Notes: a model not told the origin generated them from the letters alone. A stretch of DNA of 41,692 bases from Betaproteobacteria bacterium (GCA_947479645.1 CANKAJ010000031.1:1-41692); one strand, 5' to 3'. Positions 25,570 through 34,249 are shown, numbered from the stretch's first letter. Numbers and translations: made by a program.

Positions 25570-26865
25570 TCAGGGGAGTCCATCTGCGGATGGCAGACTG
25601 GAAATAATCCGTATATCCCTCTGCGGAAACGGAATTTCGATTCCCTGCAGGCGAAATACGCGCAGAACTTCGCGACTGATGTCGGACTGAATATTTAACC
25701 GCCCGGCTTCGGGATCATCAATCCAGAAGCCCAACTCAAGGTCAATGCCGCTATCCGCAAACTTCTTGAGGAGCGCCGATGGTTTAGGCTCCACCAATAC
25801 TCGGGAGTGCTCTCGCGCACATTGACGCAATACTTCCAAAGCTTGCTCGACATTGGTGTCATAGGAAACCTGGATCTGGATCGCCAAGCGCATCTTCCGG
25901 TCGGAATGGGTATTACTGATTACCATGGAAGTAATCAAAATTTCATTCGGTACAATCGCCTCGCGCCCATCCAATCCTCGCAATACGACATAGCGGGTGG
26001 TAATATTTTTTACTTGGCCATAGAAGTCGCTGATGGTAATAAAGTCACCGAGGCGTATGGACCGATCCAGCAAAATGATGAACCCGCTCACATAATTGCT
26101 TGCCACCTTCTGAAGCCCAAATCCCAACCCGACACCCAGTGCGCCACCAAATACAGATAACACAGTAAGATCAATTCCTACCAGCGGCAATACAACAAGC
26201 ACTGCAAACAAAAGCAACAAAGCCTTGGAAAGGCGTGCAAACACAACGCGCAGACTTGAGTGCAGTGTCTCGGCTCGCATCAGCTGCACCTCGATAGCAC
26301 TTGCCGCCCAGAGCGCCATGAGCAGCGTCAACAATATCCAGAACAACGCTTGAATCACCAGCCACACAGAAATCTTCTGCTTGCCAACTGCAAAGCGAGC
26401 ACTTTCCAGAAAATCGATCACATCCGGTAAAACACCCAGGATGTGCAGCGCAACCACGCTCCATACCAATACTGCGATGACACGCTCGAATCCGATCAGC
26501 ACCCCCCCAGACGGAAACACATGTCGCAATGCGTAGAACAGCACGCGGATCAACGCCATCGACATAAGCAAGGGCACTGCTACGTTCAATAGATTGACGT
26601 GATGCCAATGATTTAGAACCGGTCGGGCGGCCAGTACCAACATCAACGCAAGGAGCGGAAACAAAATCCTCTTAAGTCCGCCTACCCCCAACTTCCAGAC
26701 ACTGTTTTCCTCCAGTCTTGGCAGAACGATAATACGGTTGAAGAGCCATGCCAGGCCCAAGCAGAAAACCAATGTTCCCGCCTGCCATAAAATATCAGGC
26801 TGATGCAGGTCACGCCAGAGATCTAGGAGTAGGTGATCGAATTCAGGGTTCATTTGTACGTGCAT
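25570..26865 (-). CDS. MscS-family mechanosensitive ion channel
   Basis: 431 residues. Several hydrophobic helices fill the first 230 residues. The pore-lining helix reads LSVFGGALGVGLGFGLQ with the Gly/Ala pattern of MscS TM3, followed by the beta domain start KVASNYVSGFIILLDRSIRLGDFI and the conserved Asp/Gly-rich segments GQVKNITTRYVVLRGLDGREAIVPN. The C-terminal alpha/beta vestibule follows. Such channels release solutes on hypo-osmotic shock. More N-terminal helices than E. coli MscS are present. Either of two nearby ATGs could be the start; neither has a strong Shine-Dalgarno. It lies between the rRNA methyltransferase and desaturase genes on the same strand. Confidence 0.93.
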   Translation of the reverse strand: MHVQMNPEFDHLLLDLWRDLHQPDILWQAGTLVFCLGLAWLFNRIIVLPRLEENSVWKLGVGGLKRILFPLLALMLVLAARPVLNHWHHVNLLNVAVPLLMSMALIRVLFYALRHVFPSGGVLIGFERVIAVLVWSVVALHILGVLPDVIDFLESARFAVGKQKISVWLVIQALFWILLTLLMALWAASAIEVQLMRAETLHSSLRVVFARLSKALLLLFAVLVVLPLVGIDLTVLSVFGGALGVGLGFGLQKVASNYVSGFIILLDRSIRLGDFITISDFYGQVKNITTRYVVLRGLDGREAIVPNEILITSMVISNTHSDRKMRLAIQIQVSYDTNVEQALEVLRQCAREHSRVLVEPKPSALLKKFADSGIDLELGFWIDDPEAGRLNIQSDISREVLRVFRLQGIEIPFPQRDIRIISSLPSADGLP

Positions 26866-26966
26866 CGAATCAAATCAAATAACTGCAGTAGACAGCCCGG
26901 TATAGCCTACTTCTGCATGAAGCCACTATGCAATAGTGACGTAATCGATAACAATCAACCTCAGAC

Positions 26967-28223
26967 TCATGCCGTACGCTCTAGCACCGCCGCAAAAAAA
27001 CCGTCAGTCCCATGCACTGCGGGCCACAATTCGAAATAGTCGCCGCAATCGATTCCGATTTTCTGGCGCTTCATGATTTCACCTGCAGACTGCAAGGCGA
27101 ATGTGGCATGCTCCTTCAGGAAAGCTGTAATAATGTCCTGGTTTTCTTCTGGTAAAAGACTGCAAGTTGCATAAACTAGTCGTCCTCCCGGCTTGAGCAA
27201 CGTAGCAGCCGCCTTGAGAATCGCACCCTGCTTTTCACGAAGTTCTTCAACAGATTTCTCTGTCTGACGCATTTTCAGATCCGGATTCCGACGCAACGTA
27301 CCAAGACCGCTACAGGGCGCATCAACCAATACACGGTCTATCTTCCCGGCCAGACGCTTTATACGCGAGTCGCGCTCCCCATCGATTCTTTGAGGATGAA
27401 CATTCTGCAGCCCGGAGCGAGCCAGTCTCGGTCTCAGATTTTCAAGCCGCTTTGCAGATATATCGAAAGCATATAGCCGTCCAGAAGAATGCATCAACGC
27501 CCCCATGGCCAGTGTCTTGCCACCAGCCCCAGCGCAGAAATCAACGACCATTTCGCCGCGCCTGGGCTCCATCAGCCAGGCCAGCAATTGACTTCCCTCA
27601 TCCTGCACCTCTATGTCACCAGACAAGAACAGCGGATGTCGGTTAATCGGCGGATTTCCGTCCAAGCGTATACCCGCAGGTGAATACGGTGTTGGATGGC
27701 AAATCAATCCATCAACTGCAAGTAGCGCCAATGCATCTTCGCGCTTGCATTTGAGCAGATTGACACGCAAGTCAAGTGGAGCAGGCTGCTGCAATGCTCT
27801 TGCGTGCATAAGCAGGGTTGCATCATCCCAGCGACGTCGCAATGCGGCAATGGCCCAATCAGGCAGGTCGCACTGGACTTCAAAAGGCTGCTCCAGATGC
27901 GCTGCGGTCTTAATTGCCGCGACCCACTCAGCATCACCACGCCTAAATAACACCTCCAGTTCGCGCAAATTCGCCCCCAATAGAGAGGCCCATATTGCCA
28001 GCGCCAAACGGCGAAACCCAGACCCAGGCGCTATAGTTTCGAGCAAACGCCAGCGACGCAATCCGGCATATACAGTATCTGCAATCAGAGCTCTATCCTG
28101 CCTGCCTGCCTCACGGTGATTTCGAAAGAACCTCGACAAAACCGCATCCGCAGGATGGGAAAACTGAGAGGCCTCGGAAAGCGCATGTGCGCATAGTTCC
28201 AACAATGGTGCGGAAAAGCGCAT
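26967..28223 (-). CDS. 16S rRNA (cytosine-5) methyltransferase, RsmB/NOP family
   Basis: 418 residues. An N-terminal NusB-like RNA-binding helical region (about 5-140) is followed by a SAM-dependent methyltransferase domain. The motifs are VVDFCAGAGGKTLAMG near 226-241, DAPCSGLG with Cys303, and YATCSLLPEEN with Cys354. These two cysteines are the catalytic pair of the m5C family. RsmB methylates 16S rRNA C967 in E. coli, and the N-terminal extension fits RsmB better than RsmF, but the exact target base is not certain. It lies downstream of the DUF3108 gene and purN on the same strand with a 40-base gap. Confidence 0.9.
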   Translation of the reverse strand: MRFSAPLLELCAHALSEASQFSHPADAVLSRFFRNHREAGRQDRALIADTVYAGLRRWRLLETIAPGSGFRRLALAIWASLLGANLRELEVLFRRGDAEWVAAIKTAAHLEQPFEVQCDLPDWAIAALRRRWDDATLLMHARALQQPAPLDLRVNLLKCKREDALALLAVDGLICHPTPYSPAGIRLDGNPPINRHPLFLSGDIEVQDEGSQLLAWLMEPRRGEMVVDFCAGAGGKTLAMGALMHSSGRLYAFDISAKRLENLRPRLARSGLQNVHPQRIDGERDSRIKRLAGKIDRVLVDAPCSGLGTLRRNPDLKMRQTEKSVEELREKQGAILKAAATLLKPGGRLVYATCSLLPEENQDIITAFLKEHATFALQSAGEIMKRQKIGIDCGDYFELWPAVHGTDGFFAAVLERTA

Positions 28224-28263
28224 GGGTCATGTACTCAATTCAATATAAGATGAGCGACAGTGC

Positions 28264-28986
28264 TTAAGCACCAATTCGCGTGACAAGCTGATCCAGGCGC
28301 GTACCATCCTTTTCAATAACCAGAATTCGTACCGGCGCGTAAAAGTGCTCGGTTGCCAGCCAGATTTCGGTACCCCGGTCGTCACCCGGATCTTTCTGCT
28401 TGACAAGTTTTATGGTTTCCATCGCGCCAGCCTGAGTCTGTAACGTTTCCGTCCCCGTCACAAGGTACCGAAATGTGCTCAACCCCCTGCCGTCAGAGAG
28501 GATGGCGTTGACTTCCTTGCCTTTACGAGTAAATTCCGGTGAACGGAACGCAAAATCCCACAAGAACGACAATCGGTCCGAAAGAGGCTGAGAGTGGTTA
28601 GCTGCAGGCATGGCCTGAGTTTCTCCCCTGCCGTCCTGTCCCTGGATAAGACTCGACTTAACCCAATCAAATCGCGCAACATTTTCCGCTGCATCACCAC
28701 GACGGTCACGAAACTCAGTTGGCTTCAGCCCATCGCCCCCCACCATTCCCCGCGCCAAGCGCCGTGCCGCGCCTGAACGAATCAGTGCATACAAGCCCTT
28801 GCCCTTGACCTCCTCACTGATCGAGTAATTCTTGTGATCATGCTCCAGCCTGTTCACCACCAGCGCCACTGCCGTCCCGTTATAGATCATATCGTATTCA
28901 AGCACGAGCTTCTGCGGCGGCAACGCATACGCTTGCGCTATCTGCAACGAAAACACTACGCAAACCCAAAATAACAGCGGTCTCAT
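28264..28986 (-). CDS. DUF3108-domain exported protein
   Basis: 240 residues. A signal peptide is visible (RPLLFWVCVVFSLQIAQAYA, cleavage near residue 20), then a beta-rich domain with the DUF3108 pattern: LVLEYDMIYNGTAVAL, alternation of charged and beta strands, and a C-terminal EIWLATEHFYAPVRILVIEKDG block. The family has no established function and is periplasmic or envelope associated. Its ATG overlaps the purN stop by four bases (ATGA), so it is translationally coupled to purN, an arrangement common in this lineage. Confidence 0.85.
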   Translation of the reverse strand: MRPLLFWVCVVFSLQIAQAYALPPQKLVLEYDMIYNGTAVALVVNRLEHDHKNYSISEEVKGKGLYALIRSGAARRLARGMVGGDGLKPTEFRDRRGDAAENVARFDWVKSSLIQGQDGRGETQAMPAANHSQPLSDRLSFLWDFAFRSPEFTRKGKEVNAILSDGRGLSTFRYLVTGTETLQTQAGAMETIKLVKQKDPGDDRGTEIWLATEHFYAPVRILVIEKDGTRLDQLVTRIGA

Positions 28987-29636
28987 TTTGAAACACCCTC
29001 AGATTGCAACACATCTTCCCTGCTGCCATCTTCCGTTTTGACGCTCACCACGCCATCTGCGACGACAAGTCTGCCATCAAGGAGCCATCGAAGCGCCTTG
29101 GGGTAAATATGATGCTCCTGCACAAGCACTCGCGCAGCCAGCGCTTTTTCATTCTCTCCGAAAAAAACGGGGACCGCAGCCTGAATAATAATCGGACCAT
29201 GATCAAGCTGAGCAGTGACAAAATGTACGGTGCAACCGTGAACTTTTGCGCCGTATTTCAATGCAGCAAGATGCGTTCGCAAACCCGGAAAGGCCGGCAA
29301 TAATGAAGGATGTATATTCACAAGCCGTCCCTCATAACGTTGCACAAAGCCTTCAGTCAAAACGCGCATGAATCCAGCCAATGCAATCGCGTCTGGAGCA
29401 TATCGGTCCACCACCTCGGCGAGTGCAGCGTCAAAGGCCTCACGCGATGCAAACAACTCGTGCTCAACAACACAGGTATCGAGGCCACGTGATTTTGCCC
29501 ACGCAAGCCCAGGCGCCCCTGCACGATTGCTGATCACTGCGGCAATACGCACAGGCCAGCTTTCGGCGCGTACCGCCTCAACGATGGCCTGCATGTTGCT
29601 GCCTTGCCCGGATATAAGTATGACCAGCGATTTCAC
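28983..29636 (-). CDS. purN: Phosphoribosylglycinamide formyltransferase
   Basis: 217 residues from the GTG chosen, matching the family. The N-terminus KSLVILISGQGSNMQAI is the conserved first strand and phosphate loop. Further on are ISNRAGAPGLA, DAIALAGFMRVL, NIHPSLLPAFPGL with the catalytic Asn-His pair, and HGCTVHFVTAQLDHGPII with the catalytic Asp. It transfers formyl from 10-formyl-THF to GAR in purine synthesis. An in-frame ATG at 29676-29678 would add 14 residues and would overlap the upstream remnant frame by eight bases. Alignment favours the GTG, although its Shine-Dalgarno is weak. Confidence 0.93.
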   Translation of the reverse strand: MKSLVILISGQGSNMQAIVEAVRAESWPVRIAAVISNRAGAPGLAWAKSRGLDTCVVEHELFASREAFDAALAEVVDRYAPDAIALAGFMRVLTEGFVQRYEGRLVNIHPSLLPAFPGLRTHLAALKYGAKVHGCTVHFVTAQLDHGPIIIQAAVPVFFGENEKALAARVLVQEHHIYPKALRWLLDGRLVVADGVVSVKTEDGSREDVLQSEGVSK

Positions 29637-29670
29637 GGAGAGTATTTTACCCGCTTGCGAAGCACTCTCA

Positions 29671-30021
29671 TCACCCATTGCGGTGCATTCCCGCTTTTTC
29701 AGACGCGCGAAGTGCTGCTGCCGGATGCGAGTGAACGATGTCGGTTTCAAACAGCTCGCGCAGCTGAGCCGCGGTTTCCTGTGCAGTCTGGATCAATTGT
29801 GCTTCGTCATTGTGAACCGCAAATTGAGCATCCAGTTGCTCCTCGTCGTGGCGGCGAAACAACGATACGGCTTGCTCGGTGGCGGCAGCGCCCGTACCCA
29901 GACGCAGCAGAACGAGCCTGGCCATGTCAAGACTGCTTGGGAATGTCTCTCGGAAAATGTTCTTTATTCCAAGGTCCCGCAAGTAAAAATAATGCACGCG
30001 ATTTTGGTAAGCGCCCGCTAC
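29671..30021 (-). pseudogene. C-terminal remnant of a KefB/KefC-type K+/H+ antiporter
   Basis: An open frame from just after a TGA at 30022-30024 to the TGA at 29671-29673 encodes GAYQNRVHYFYLRDLGIKN, RETFPSSLDMARLVLLRLG and AVSLFRRHDEEQLDAQFA. This matches the end of the RCK/TrkA-N and tail region of CPA2 antiporters (in KefC: ARARDVDHYIRLRQAGV..RETF..AL..GRLALESLG..VFRRFN). Everything before this, including the whole membrane domain, is missing. The similarity runs up to within about 20 bases of the doxX stop, suggesting a deletion that fused the 3' end of the antiporter gene to the downstream flank of doxX. A GTG at 29995-29997 could start a 108-residue product. Codon use looks intact, so the event may be recent or the fragment may still be translated. 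Confidence 0.65.
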
Positions 30022-30028
30022 TCAATCC

Positions 30029-30415
30029 CTATTTTCTATCCAGGCTGAAGCGTCCGGGGCCAAATGCGAACAACACCAGCATTCCGCCCATTATGGAAAG
30101 ATTCTTCATGAAATGAATCATCTGACCCTGCCCTTCCCCCGGGCTGTGAAACACCAGCGTGACAGGAATCAGGAAAACAAAAATAACGGCGGCAACCCAT
30201 CGGGTTTTCCAGCCCGCCACCAGCAACAGACCTCCACCCAGTTCCACAACAATCGCACCCAGCGCAAACAAATCCACAATCGGCATACCAGCCTTGGCCA
30301 TATAACTGGTCGTCACGGAAAAATTCATGATCTTGCTTGCACCTCCGAAAACAAAAATCGCTGCCAGCATCAGGCGACCAACCAGTGCCGCAATATTTTG
30401 AACTCTAGCGTTCAC
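30029..30415 (-). CDS. DoxX-family membrane protein
   Basis: 128 residues with four hydrophobic segments. The first contains GRLMLAAIFVFGGASKIMNF, the typical DoxX motif (RL-x-L-A-x-x-F-x-x-x-G-x-x-K), followed by MAKAGMP, a Glu-containing second helix (VVELGGGLLLVAGW) and a fourth helix ending FAFGPGRFSLDRK. DoxX proteins are small inner-membrane proteins, some linked to thiosulfate:quinone oxidation or redox stress. The GTG start has GGGA seven bases upstream and places the protein 25 bases after the pirin stop. Extending upstream would overlap pirin. Neighbouring pirin and thioredoxin genes suggest an oxidative-stress context (inference). Confidence 0.88.
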   Translation of the reverse strand: MNARVQNIAALVGRLMLAAIFVFGGASKIMNFSVTTSYMAKAGMPIVDLFALGAIVVELGGGLLLVAGWKTRWVAAVIFVFLIPVTLVFHSPGEGQGQMIHFMKNLSIMGGMLVLFAFGPGRFSLDRK

Positions 30416-30440
30416 GATGTAGTCCCAATGTTGTGATGAC

Positions 30441-31139
30441 TCACGGCAGATCAAATAGCAGCAATTCTGCATCTACTGCATTGTCGATCAAGATCTCTAC
30501 CGAATCCGTTGCTTTGAGCGCATCACCTGCAGCAATGATCAAGCCGTTGACGATTGCACTACCGCGAGCCATGTGAACATAGGCACGTCGTCCTGCTTCC
30601 AGCTCATGGGACACGCGATCACCAGAACCCAATAGCGCTGCATAAACAAACGCGTCCTGGTGAATCAACACTGAATCATCACGACCATCCGGTGAAGCAA
30701 TCAGGCGCATTTTCCCGCGCATGGACGCCGGGTCAAAATGCTTTTGTTCGTACTCCGGCGCGATCCCGACCACATTGGGCTGGATCCATATCTGGAGAAA
30801 ATGAGTCACTTTGCCTGGCGCGGCATTGTGCTCGCTATGCAGAACACCGCGTCCCGCACTCATACGCTGCACGTCTCCCGGAACTATCGTCGAACCATTA
30901 CCCAAGCTGTCCTTGTGTGCAAGCGCACCCTCAAGCACATAGCTGATGATCTCCATGTCACGATGACCATGTGTACCAAAGCCAGTTCCAGGCTGGATGC
31001 GATCCTCGTTGAGGACACGCAAGCTACCAAAGCTGATGTGTTGCGTATCCTGATAATCAGCAAAGGAAAAACTGTGAAAGGATCTCAGCCATCCATGATC
31101 GGCATGACCACGCTCCCCAGACTTACGAATTTCCACCAT
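30441..31139 (-). CDS. Pirin family protein (YhhW-type bicupin)
   Basis: 232 residues. The N-terminal cupin has the metal motif FGTHGHRDMEIISYVLEG: His-x-His with a later Glu and His (RGVLHSEHN), the metal-binding set of pirins such as the quercetinase YhhW. The C-terminal cupin is present (AYVHMARGSAIVNGL, GDALKATDSVEILI). The ATG at 31137-31139 has a GGGAGG Shine-Dalgarno five bases upstream; an upstream ATG lacks one. The cytosolic role of pirins is only partly known; some are flavonol dioxygenases, others redox-responsive. It is followed on the same strand by doxX and preceded by a thioredoxin gene. Confidence 0.93.
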   Translation of the reverse strand: MVEIRKSGERGHADHGWLRSFHSFSFADYQDTQHISFGSLRVLNEDRIQPGTGFGTHGHRDMEIISYVLEGALAHKDSLGNGSTIVPGDVQRMSAGRGVLHSEHNAAPGKVTHFLQIWIQPNVVGIAPEYEQKHFDPASMRGKMRLIASPDGRDDSVLIHQDAFVYAALLGSGDRVSHELEAGRRAYVHMARGSAIVNGLIIAAGDALKATDSVEILIDNAVDAELLLFDLP

Positions 31140-31257
31140 ATTGCCTCCCTGCTTCAGATGCTGTTTGAACATCTCCAGCATATCGGGTCGCCATACTGAA
31201 ATTTAAAGCCCGACCAGACAAACGGAATTGCGACAGGCGGACATCGAATGCATCGAC

Positions 31258-31638
31258 TCAGACTGGCGCATCTCCCTCATTTCGCTGCTCAGCGATCTCC
31301 TTGTGCACCGCGGCCATATCGAGTTCTTTCGCTTTTGTAATCACATCATCGAGAGCGGGCGGTGGCAAGGCTCCCGCCTCGGAATATAGGATTACCTTTT
31401 CGCGAAACACCATCAACGTGGGGATGGAACGAATATTGAACGCGCCAGCCAGTTCCTGCTCCGCCTCAGTATCTACCTTGGCGAACACCACATCGACATG
31501 ACGTTCCGATGCAGCCTCGAAAGTTGGGGCAAATGCTCGGCAGGGACCGCACCATGACGCCCAGAAATCAACCACCACCATGTCATTTCCAGTCACGATT
31601 TCTTCGAAATTTTCCTTGGTGAGCACTACTGTTGCCAT
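31258..31638 (-). CDS. Thioredoxin family protein
   Basis: 126 residues. The redox motif is WASWCGPCRAFAP, with the WCGPC pair near residues 30-34, and the cis-Pro is in IRSIPTLMVFR. It is a cytosolic dithiol-disulfide oxidoreductase of the thioredoxin fold, with about 20 extra residues at the C-terminus (KELDMAAVHKEIAEQRNEG). It has no N-terminal zinc motif, so it is not TrxC (thioredoxin 2). TAGAGG precedes the ATG. An extended -10 promoter and a run of ten C lie just upstream. It may be the first gene of a thioredoxin-pirin-doxX series. Confidence 0.93.
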   Translation of the reverse strand: MATVVLTKENFEEIVTGNDMVVVDFWASWCGPCRAFAPTFEAASERHVDVVFAKVDTEAEQELAGAFNIRSIPTLMVFREKVILYSEAGALPPPALDDVITKAKELDMAAVHKEIAEQRNEGDAPV

Positions 31639-31667
31639 GGCGGCCTCTAGGTTTGGACAGGTGTTTC

Positions 31668-31676
31668 AGTATATCA
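31668..31676 (-). promoter_or_regulatory. Extended -10 promoter of the thioredoxin gene
   Basis: On the minus strand the sequence reads TGATATACT, i.e. TGn-TATACT, an extended -10 element. No good -35 hexamer precedes it; its place is taken by the poly-G tract (on this strand) at 31690-31699. Transcription would begin about 20 bases upstream of the ATG. Confidence 0.45.
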
Positions 31677-31689
31677 GGGGCGTCTCCCT

Positions 31690-31699
31690 CCCCCCCCCC
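31690..31699. repeat. Homopolymeric (C)10 tract
   Basis: Ten consecutive C on the plus strand (G on the thioredoxin-coding strand), preceded by ctccct. It overlaps the -35 position of the thioredoxin promoter, so length change could alter promoter spacing. Long homopolymers are also typical sequencing error sites. Confidence 0.9.
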
Positions 31700-31714
31700 G
31701 AAGCACTTTATCGG

Positions 31715-31735
31715 TTTATTATTTATTATTTATTA
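31715..31735. repeat. Three tandem copies of the heptamer tttatta
   Basis: Exact head-to-tail repeat in the AT-rich gap between the divergent thioredoxin and gluQ genes. It may act as a flexible or UP-element-like sequence; no function is evident. Confidence 0.75.
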
Positions 31736-31881
31736 TCATATTTGAATATCATAATAATTTTTATAACCATTAATACGACAAATAGTATCAAATTAACTAA
31801 TAGAGAACCACACACCTCCGGTCGCACTTCAGGTACCAGTGCAAAATATCAGCAAATCTGTAATCAAACCTTACCTCCACT

Positions 31882-32781
31882 ATGACCACCTATCGCGGCC
31901 GCTTCGCGCCCTCTCCCACTGGCCCATTGCATTTCGGTTCCCTGGTAGCCGCGCTGGGCAGCTGGCTCGACGCACGCAGCCACGGCGGCGAGTGGCTGGT
32001 CCGAATAGAAGATCTCGATCAACCGCGTACAGTGCCGGGAGCAGCAGACACCATACTGGCAACGCTGGATTATTGTGGACTTGAGTGGAATGGTAGCGTC
32101 CTCTACCAGAGCTCACGCGACAGCGCCTATGCGTCAGCCCTCGCCCTGCTTGTCAAGGGTGATTTTGCATTTCCCTGCGCCTGCACGCGCAAGGAAATTG
32201 CCGACTCGGCCCTGCGGCTAAATGGAGAACTGGCCTATCCCGGCACCTGCCGCAATGGCCTGCATCCCGGTCGTACCGCTCGTGCAACGCGCGTCCGTGT
32301 AGGGCAATCGAAAATTTCATTTGACGATGCAATACAGGGCCGCCTGCAACAAGATCTGGAAAGCGACGTTGGGGACTTTGTCGTGAAACGCGCCGACGGC
32401 CTGTTTGCCTATCAGCTTGCCGTCGTTGTAGATGACGCGGAACAAGGAATTACGGATATCGTGCGCGGTGCCGATCTACTCGATTCCACGGCACGTCAAA
32501 TCCACCTCCAGCACCTGCTGGGGCTAGGCACGCCTCGTTATGCCCACCTTCCCGTAGCCGTCAATTCGCGCGGAGAAAAGCTCTCAAAGCAAACACTTGC
32601 TTCTGCAGTGGATAAAAGCCAAGCGACCATACTCCTGACAGAAGCGCTGCGCTTCCTGGGCCAGCGCCCTCCAACTGAACTCACCCGCACCACGCCACGC
32701 GAAGTACTGGAATGGGGATGCGTACACTGGTCGCTGGCAAAGGTGCCCGGCCTTCGCTCAATAACTGCTCCAGTGATGTAA
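31882..32781 (+). CDS. gluQ: Glutamyl-Q tRNA(Asp) synthetase
   Basis: 299 residues, the length of the truncated GluRS-like enzyme that lacks the anticodon-binding domain. It begins YRGRFAPSPTGPLHFGSLVA, with HFGS as the HIGH motif. RIEDLDQPR follows, and the KMSKS equivalent reads EKLSKQT. The zinc region has CACTRKE and PGTCRNG. It glutamylates queuosine at the wobble position of tRNA(Asp) and does not charge tRNA(Glu). A start GTG or TTG upstream is not needed. It is transcribed divergently from the thioredoxin gene and faces the EamA gene. Confidence 0.95.
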   Translation: MTTYRGRFAPSPTGPLHFGSLVAALGSWLDARSHGGEWLVRIEDLDQPRTVPGAADTILATLDYCGLEWNGSVLYQSSRDSAYASALALLVKGDFAFPCACTRKEIADSALRLNGELAYPGTCRNGLHPGRTARATRVRVGQSKISFDDAIQGRLQQDLESDVGDFVVKRADGLFAYQLAVVVDDAEQGITDIVRGADLLDSTARQIHLQHLLGLGTPRYAHLPVAVNSRGEKLSKQTLASAVDKSQATILLTEALRFLGQRPPTELTRTTPREVLEWGCVHWSLAKVPGLRSITAPVM

Positions 32782-32947
32782 GCCGTATCGATACTACCGA
32801 TTAAGCTTCTGATGCAGGCGTGCGCCAGTGTATGTCGCAGACTTTGTAATGAATCCCAAGGCAATCAACTCGCCTACCGATAGGAAACGAACGCAATGTC
32901 CGCAAAAAAGAGCCAATGCAAACGAAAGAATTCTCGCTTACCCATGC

Positions 32948-33889
32948 TCACTTGGAGGTTTTGATCGGAAACAAGACGGTGCCTAGCGACGCACACACGA
33001 GCAAAAGCGCAGCATAATCATTCCAGCCTGGCCGCTCACCAAGCACCAGCATGCCGCTAAATACGCCAATCACCGGCACCATCAGTGTCGAAAGCGATGA
33101 CACGCCCATTGGAGCCAGCGTAACGATCTTCATCCAGGCCCAGTTACAGAAAATAAAAGGAAAGATTACGTTGTAAATCACGCCCGACAGTGGCCAGAAA
33201 CTGAGTGTGAGCAGCGAAAAACTGCCCGACTCAATCAACACTGCTCCAAGCCATATCGGCACGAATGCGATTGCCATTTGCCACGCCGAAAACGAGATCA
33301 GCGGCAATCCCAGCGGCCAGCGCTTGATCATGACAAGACCAACGGCCCAACTCATCGCCGCCAGAACCATCAACATGGCACCCAGCGGAGAACGCCCAAC
33401 TGCATTAATTTCACCGGCCAGCAACAGCAATATGCCGGCAACACCCAATGCAAGGCCAAATAGCTTGCGACGTGTCACCTGCTCCTTGAGCACCCAGAAG
33501 CCCAGCAACATTCCCCAGATCGGCATGGTATAGCCAAGAATTGCCGCCCTGCCGGAATCCATCATCTCAATCGAATGTACTGCAAGAATATTCCAGGCAG
33601 CCTGGTTGAATATCGCAATCAACACCAGTGGGCGCCATTCATGCCTTGGCACACGGACCTGAAAACCGTTATATCGCGCCAAAGCAAACAAACCGATTGC
33701 ACTCATGCCAAGACACCATGCGCGAAAATGCAGTGGCGCCATTTCACTCAAAACGATCTTCATCACCGGCCAGTTAAAGCCCCAGAACAATGAAAGTGCG
33801 GCCAGCAGACCGAAGACAGAATTGGGCAGGACGGTAGTACTTTCCGGGAGGCGGGACTGAGTCATGAAAACACTGCGAAATGAATGCAT
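32948..33889 (-). CDS. EamA/DMT-family transporter
   Basis: 313 residues with ten hydrophobic segments, in two homologous five-helix halves. Each half shows the EamA pattern: the first begins LAALSLFWGFNWPVMKIVLSE and has an ATIL-like segment, the second has LGAMLMVLAAMSWAVGLVMIKR and ends VPVIGVFSGMLVLGE followed by a closing helix. Members export amino acids, sugars or other metabolites, and the substrate cannot be told. An alternative ATG eight codons in would also be possible. No terminator is visible between it and the convergent gluQ gene. Confidence 0.9.
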   Translation of the reverse strand: MHSFRSVFMTQSRLPESTTVLPNSVFGLLAALSLFWGFNWPVMKIVLSEMAPLHFRAWCLGMSAIGLFALARYNGFQVRVPRHEWRPLVLIAIFNQAAWNILAVHSIEMMDSGRAAILGYTMPIWGMLLGFWVLKEQVTRRKLFGLALGVAGILLLLAGEINAVGRSPLGAMLMVLAAMSWAVGLVMIKRWPLGLPLISFSAWQMAIAFVPIWLGAVLIESGSFSLLTLSFWPLSGVIYNVIFPFIFCNWAWMKIVTLAPMGVSSLSTLMVPVIGVFSGMLVLGERPGWNDYAALLLVCASLGTVLFPIKTSK

Positions 33890-34080
33890 TTCTTACTCGG
33901 ATTCGCGCAGCCGCACCGCAACAGAACCCAATTCGACAAAATGTAAAAACTTTCAGAAAACATGATTATATTAATAATAATCATATAGTTATACATAATC
34001 GACAGCACAATGCCACTTTAGAGACATTCTCATCCAAAATCTACAATAATTCATATTACTCAGAATTTTAAAAAATAATA

Positions 34081-34097
34081 TCGCAATATTATTGCGA
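34081..34097. promoter_or_regulatory. Perfect 17-bp palindrome upstream of phasin -35 box
   Basis: Arms tcgcaata and its complement tattgcga flank one central base. It ends 15 bases before the -35 hexamer, the position of an activator or repressor site. The binding protein is unknown. Confidence 0.45.
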
Positions 34098-34112
34098 CGC
34101 ACCAAAAAAATG

Positions 34113-34140
34113 TTGACAAGCCGATTCGCACTGCTAGAAT
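34113..34140 (+). promoter_or_regulatory. Sigma70 promoter of the phasin gene
   Basis: TTGACA at 34113-34118 and TAGAAT at 34135-34140 with a 16-base spacer. The expected start near 34147 coincides with the TTGCAACGCAA inverted repeat. The mRNA leader would be about 100 bases. Confidence 0.7.
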
Positions 34141-34148
34141 TCAAATTG

Positions 34149-34159
34149 TTGCAACGCAA
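34149..34159. promoter_or_regulatory. TTGC-N3-GCAA inverted repeat, candidate PhaR-type operator
   Basis: ttgcaacgcaa lies over the predicted phasin transcription start. PhaR repressors control phasin genes in PHA-accumulating bacteria and recognise short GC/TGC-type inverted repeats, but the exact match is my inference. The same 11-mer occurs upstream of the YqgE gene at 36814-36824. Confidence 0.4.
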
Positions 34160-34249
34160 TAAATCGCATCCACCTCATGGATGTCAGGATCGAAAAGAAT
34201 TCGCAGGACCAACAGCACAACGCAAGTTCACCGATTTAAGGAGCCAGAC

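Larger units (their letters stand above)
33890..34249. other. AT-rich phasin upstream region (360 bp)
   Basis: Holds the phasin promoter, two palindromes next to it and a third AT palindrome at 33962-33984 (atgattat ... ataatcat). No convincing coding frame was seen. The features that can be supported are listed separately. Confidence 0.5.
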
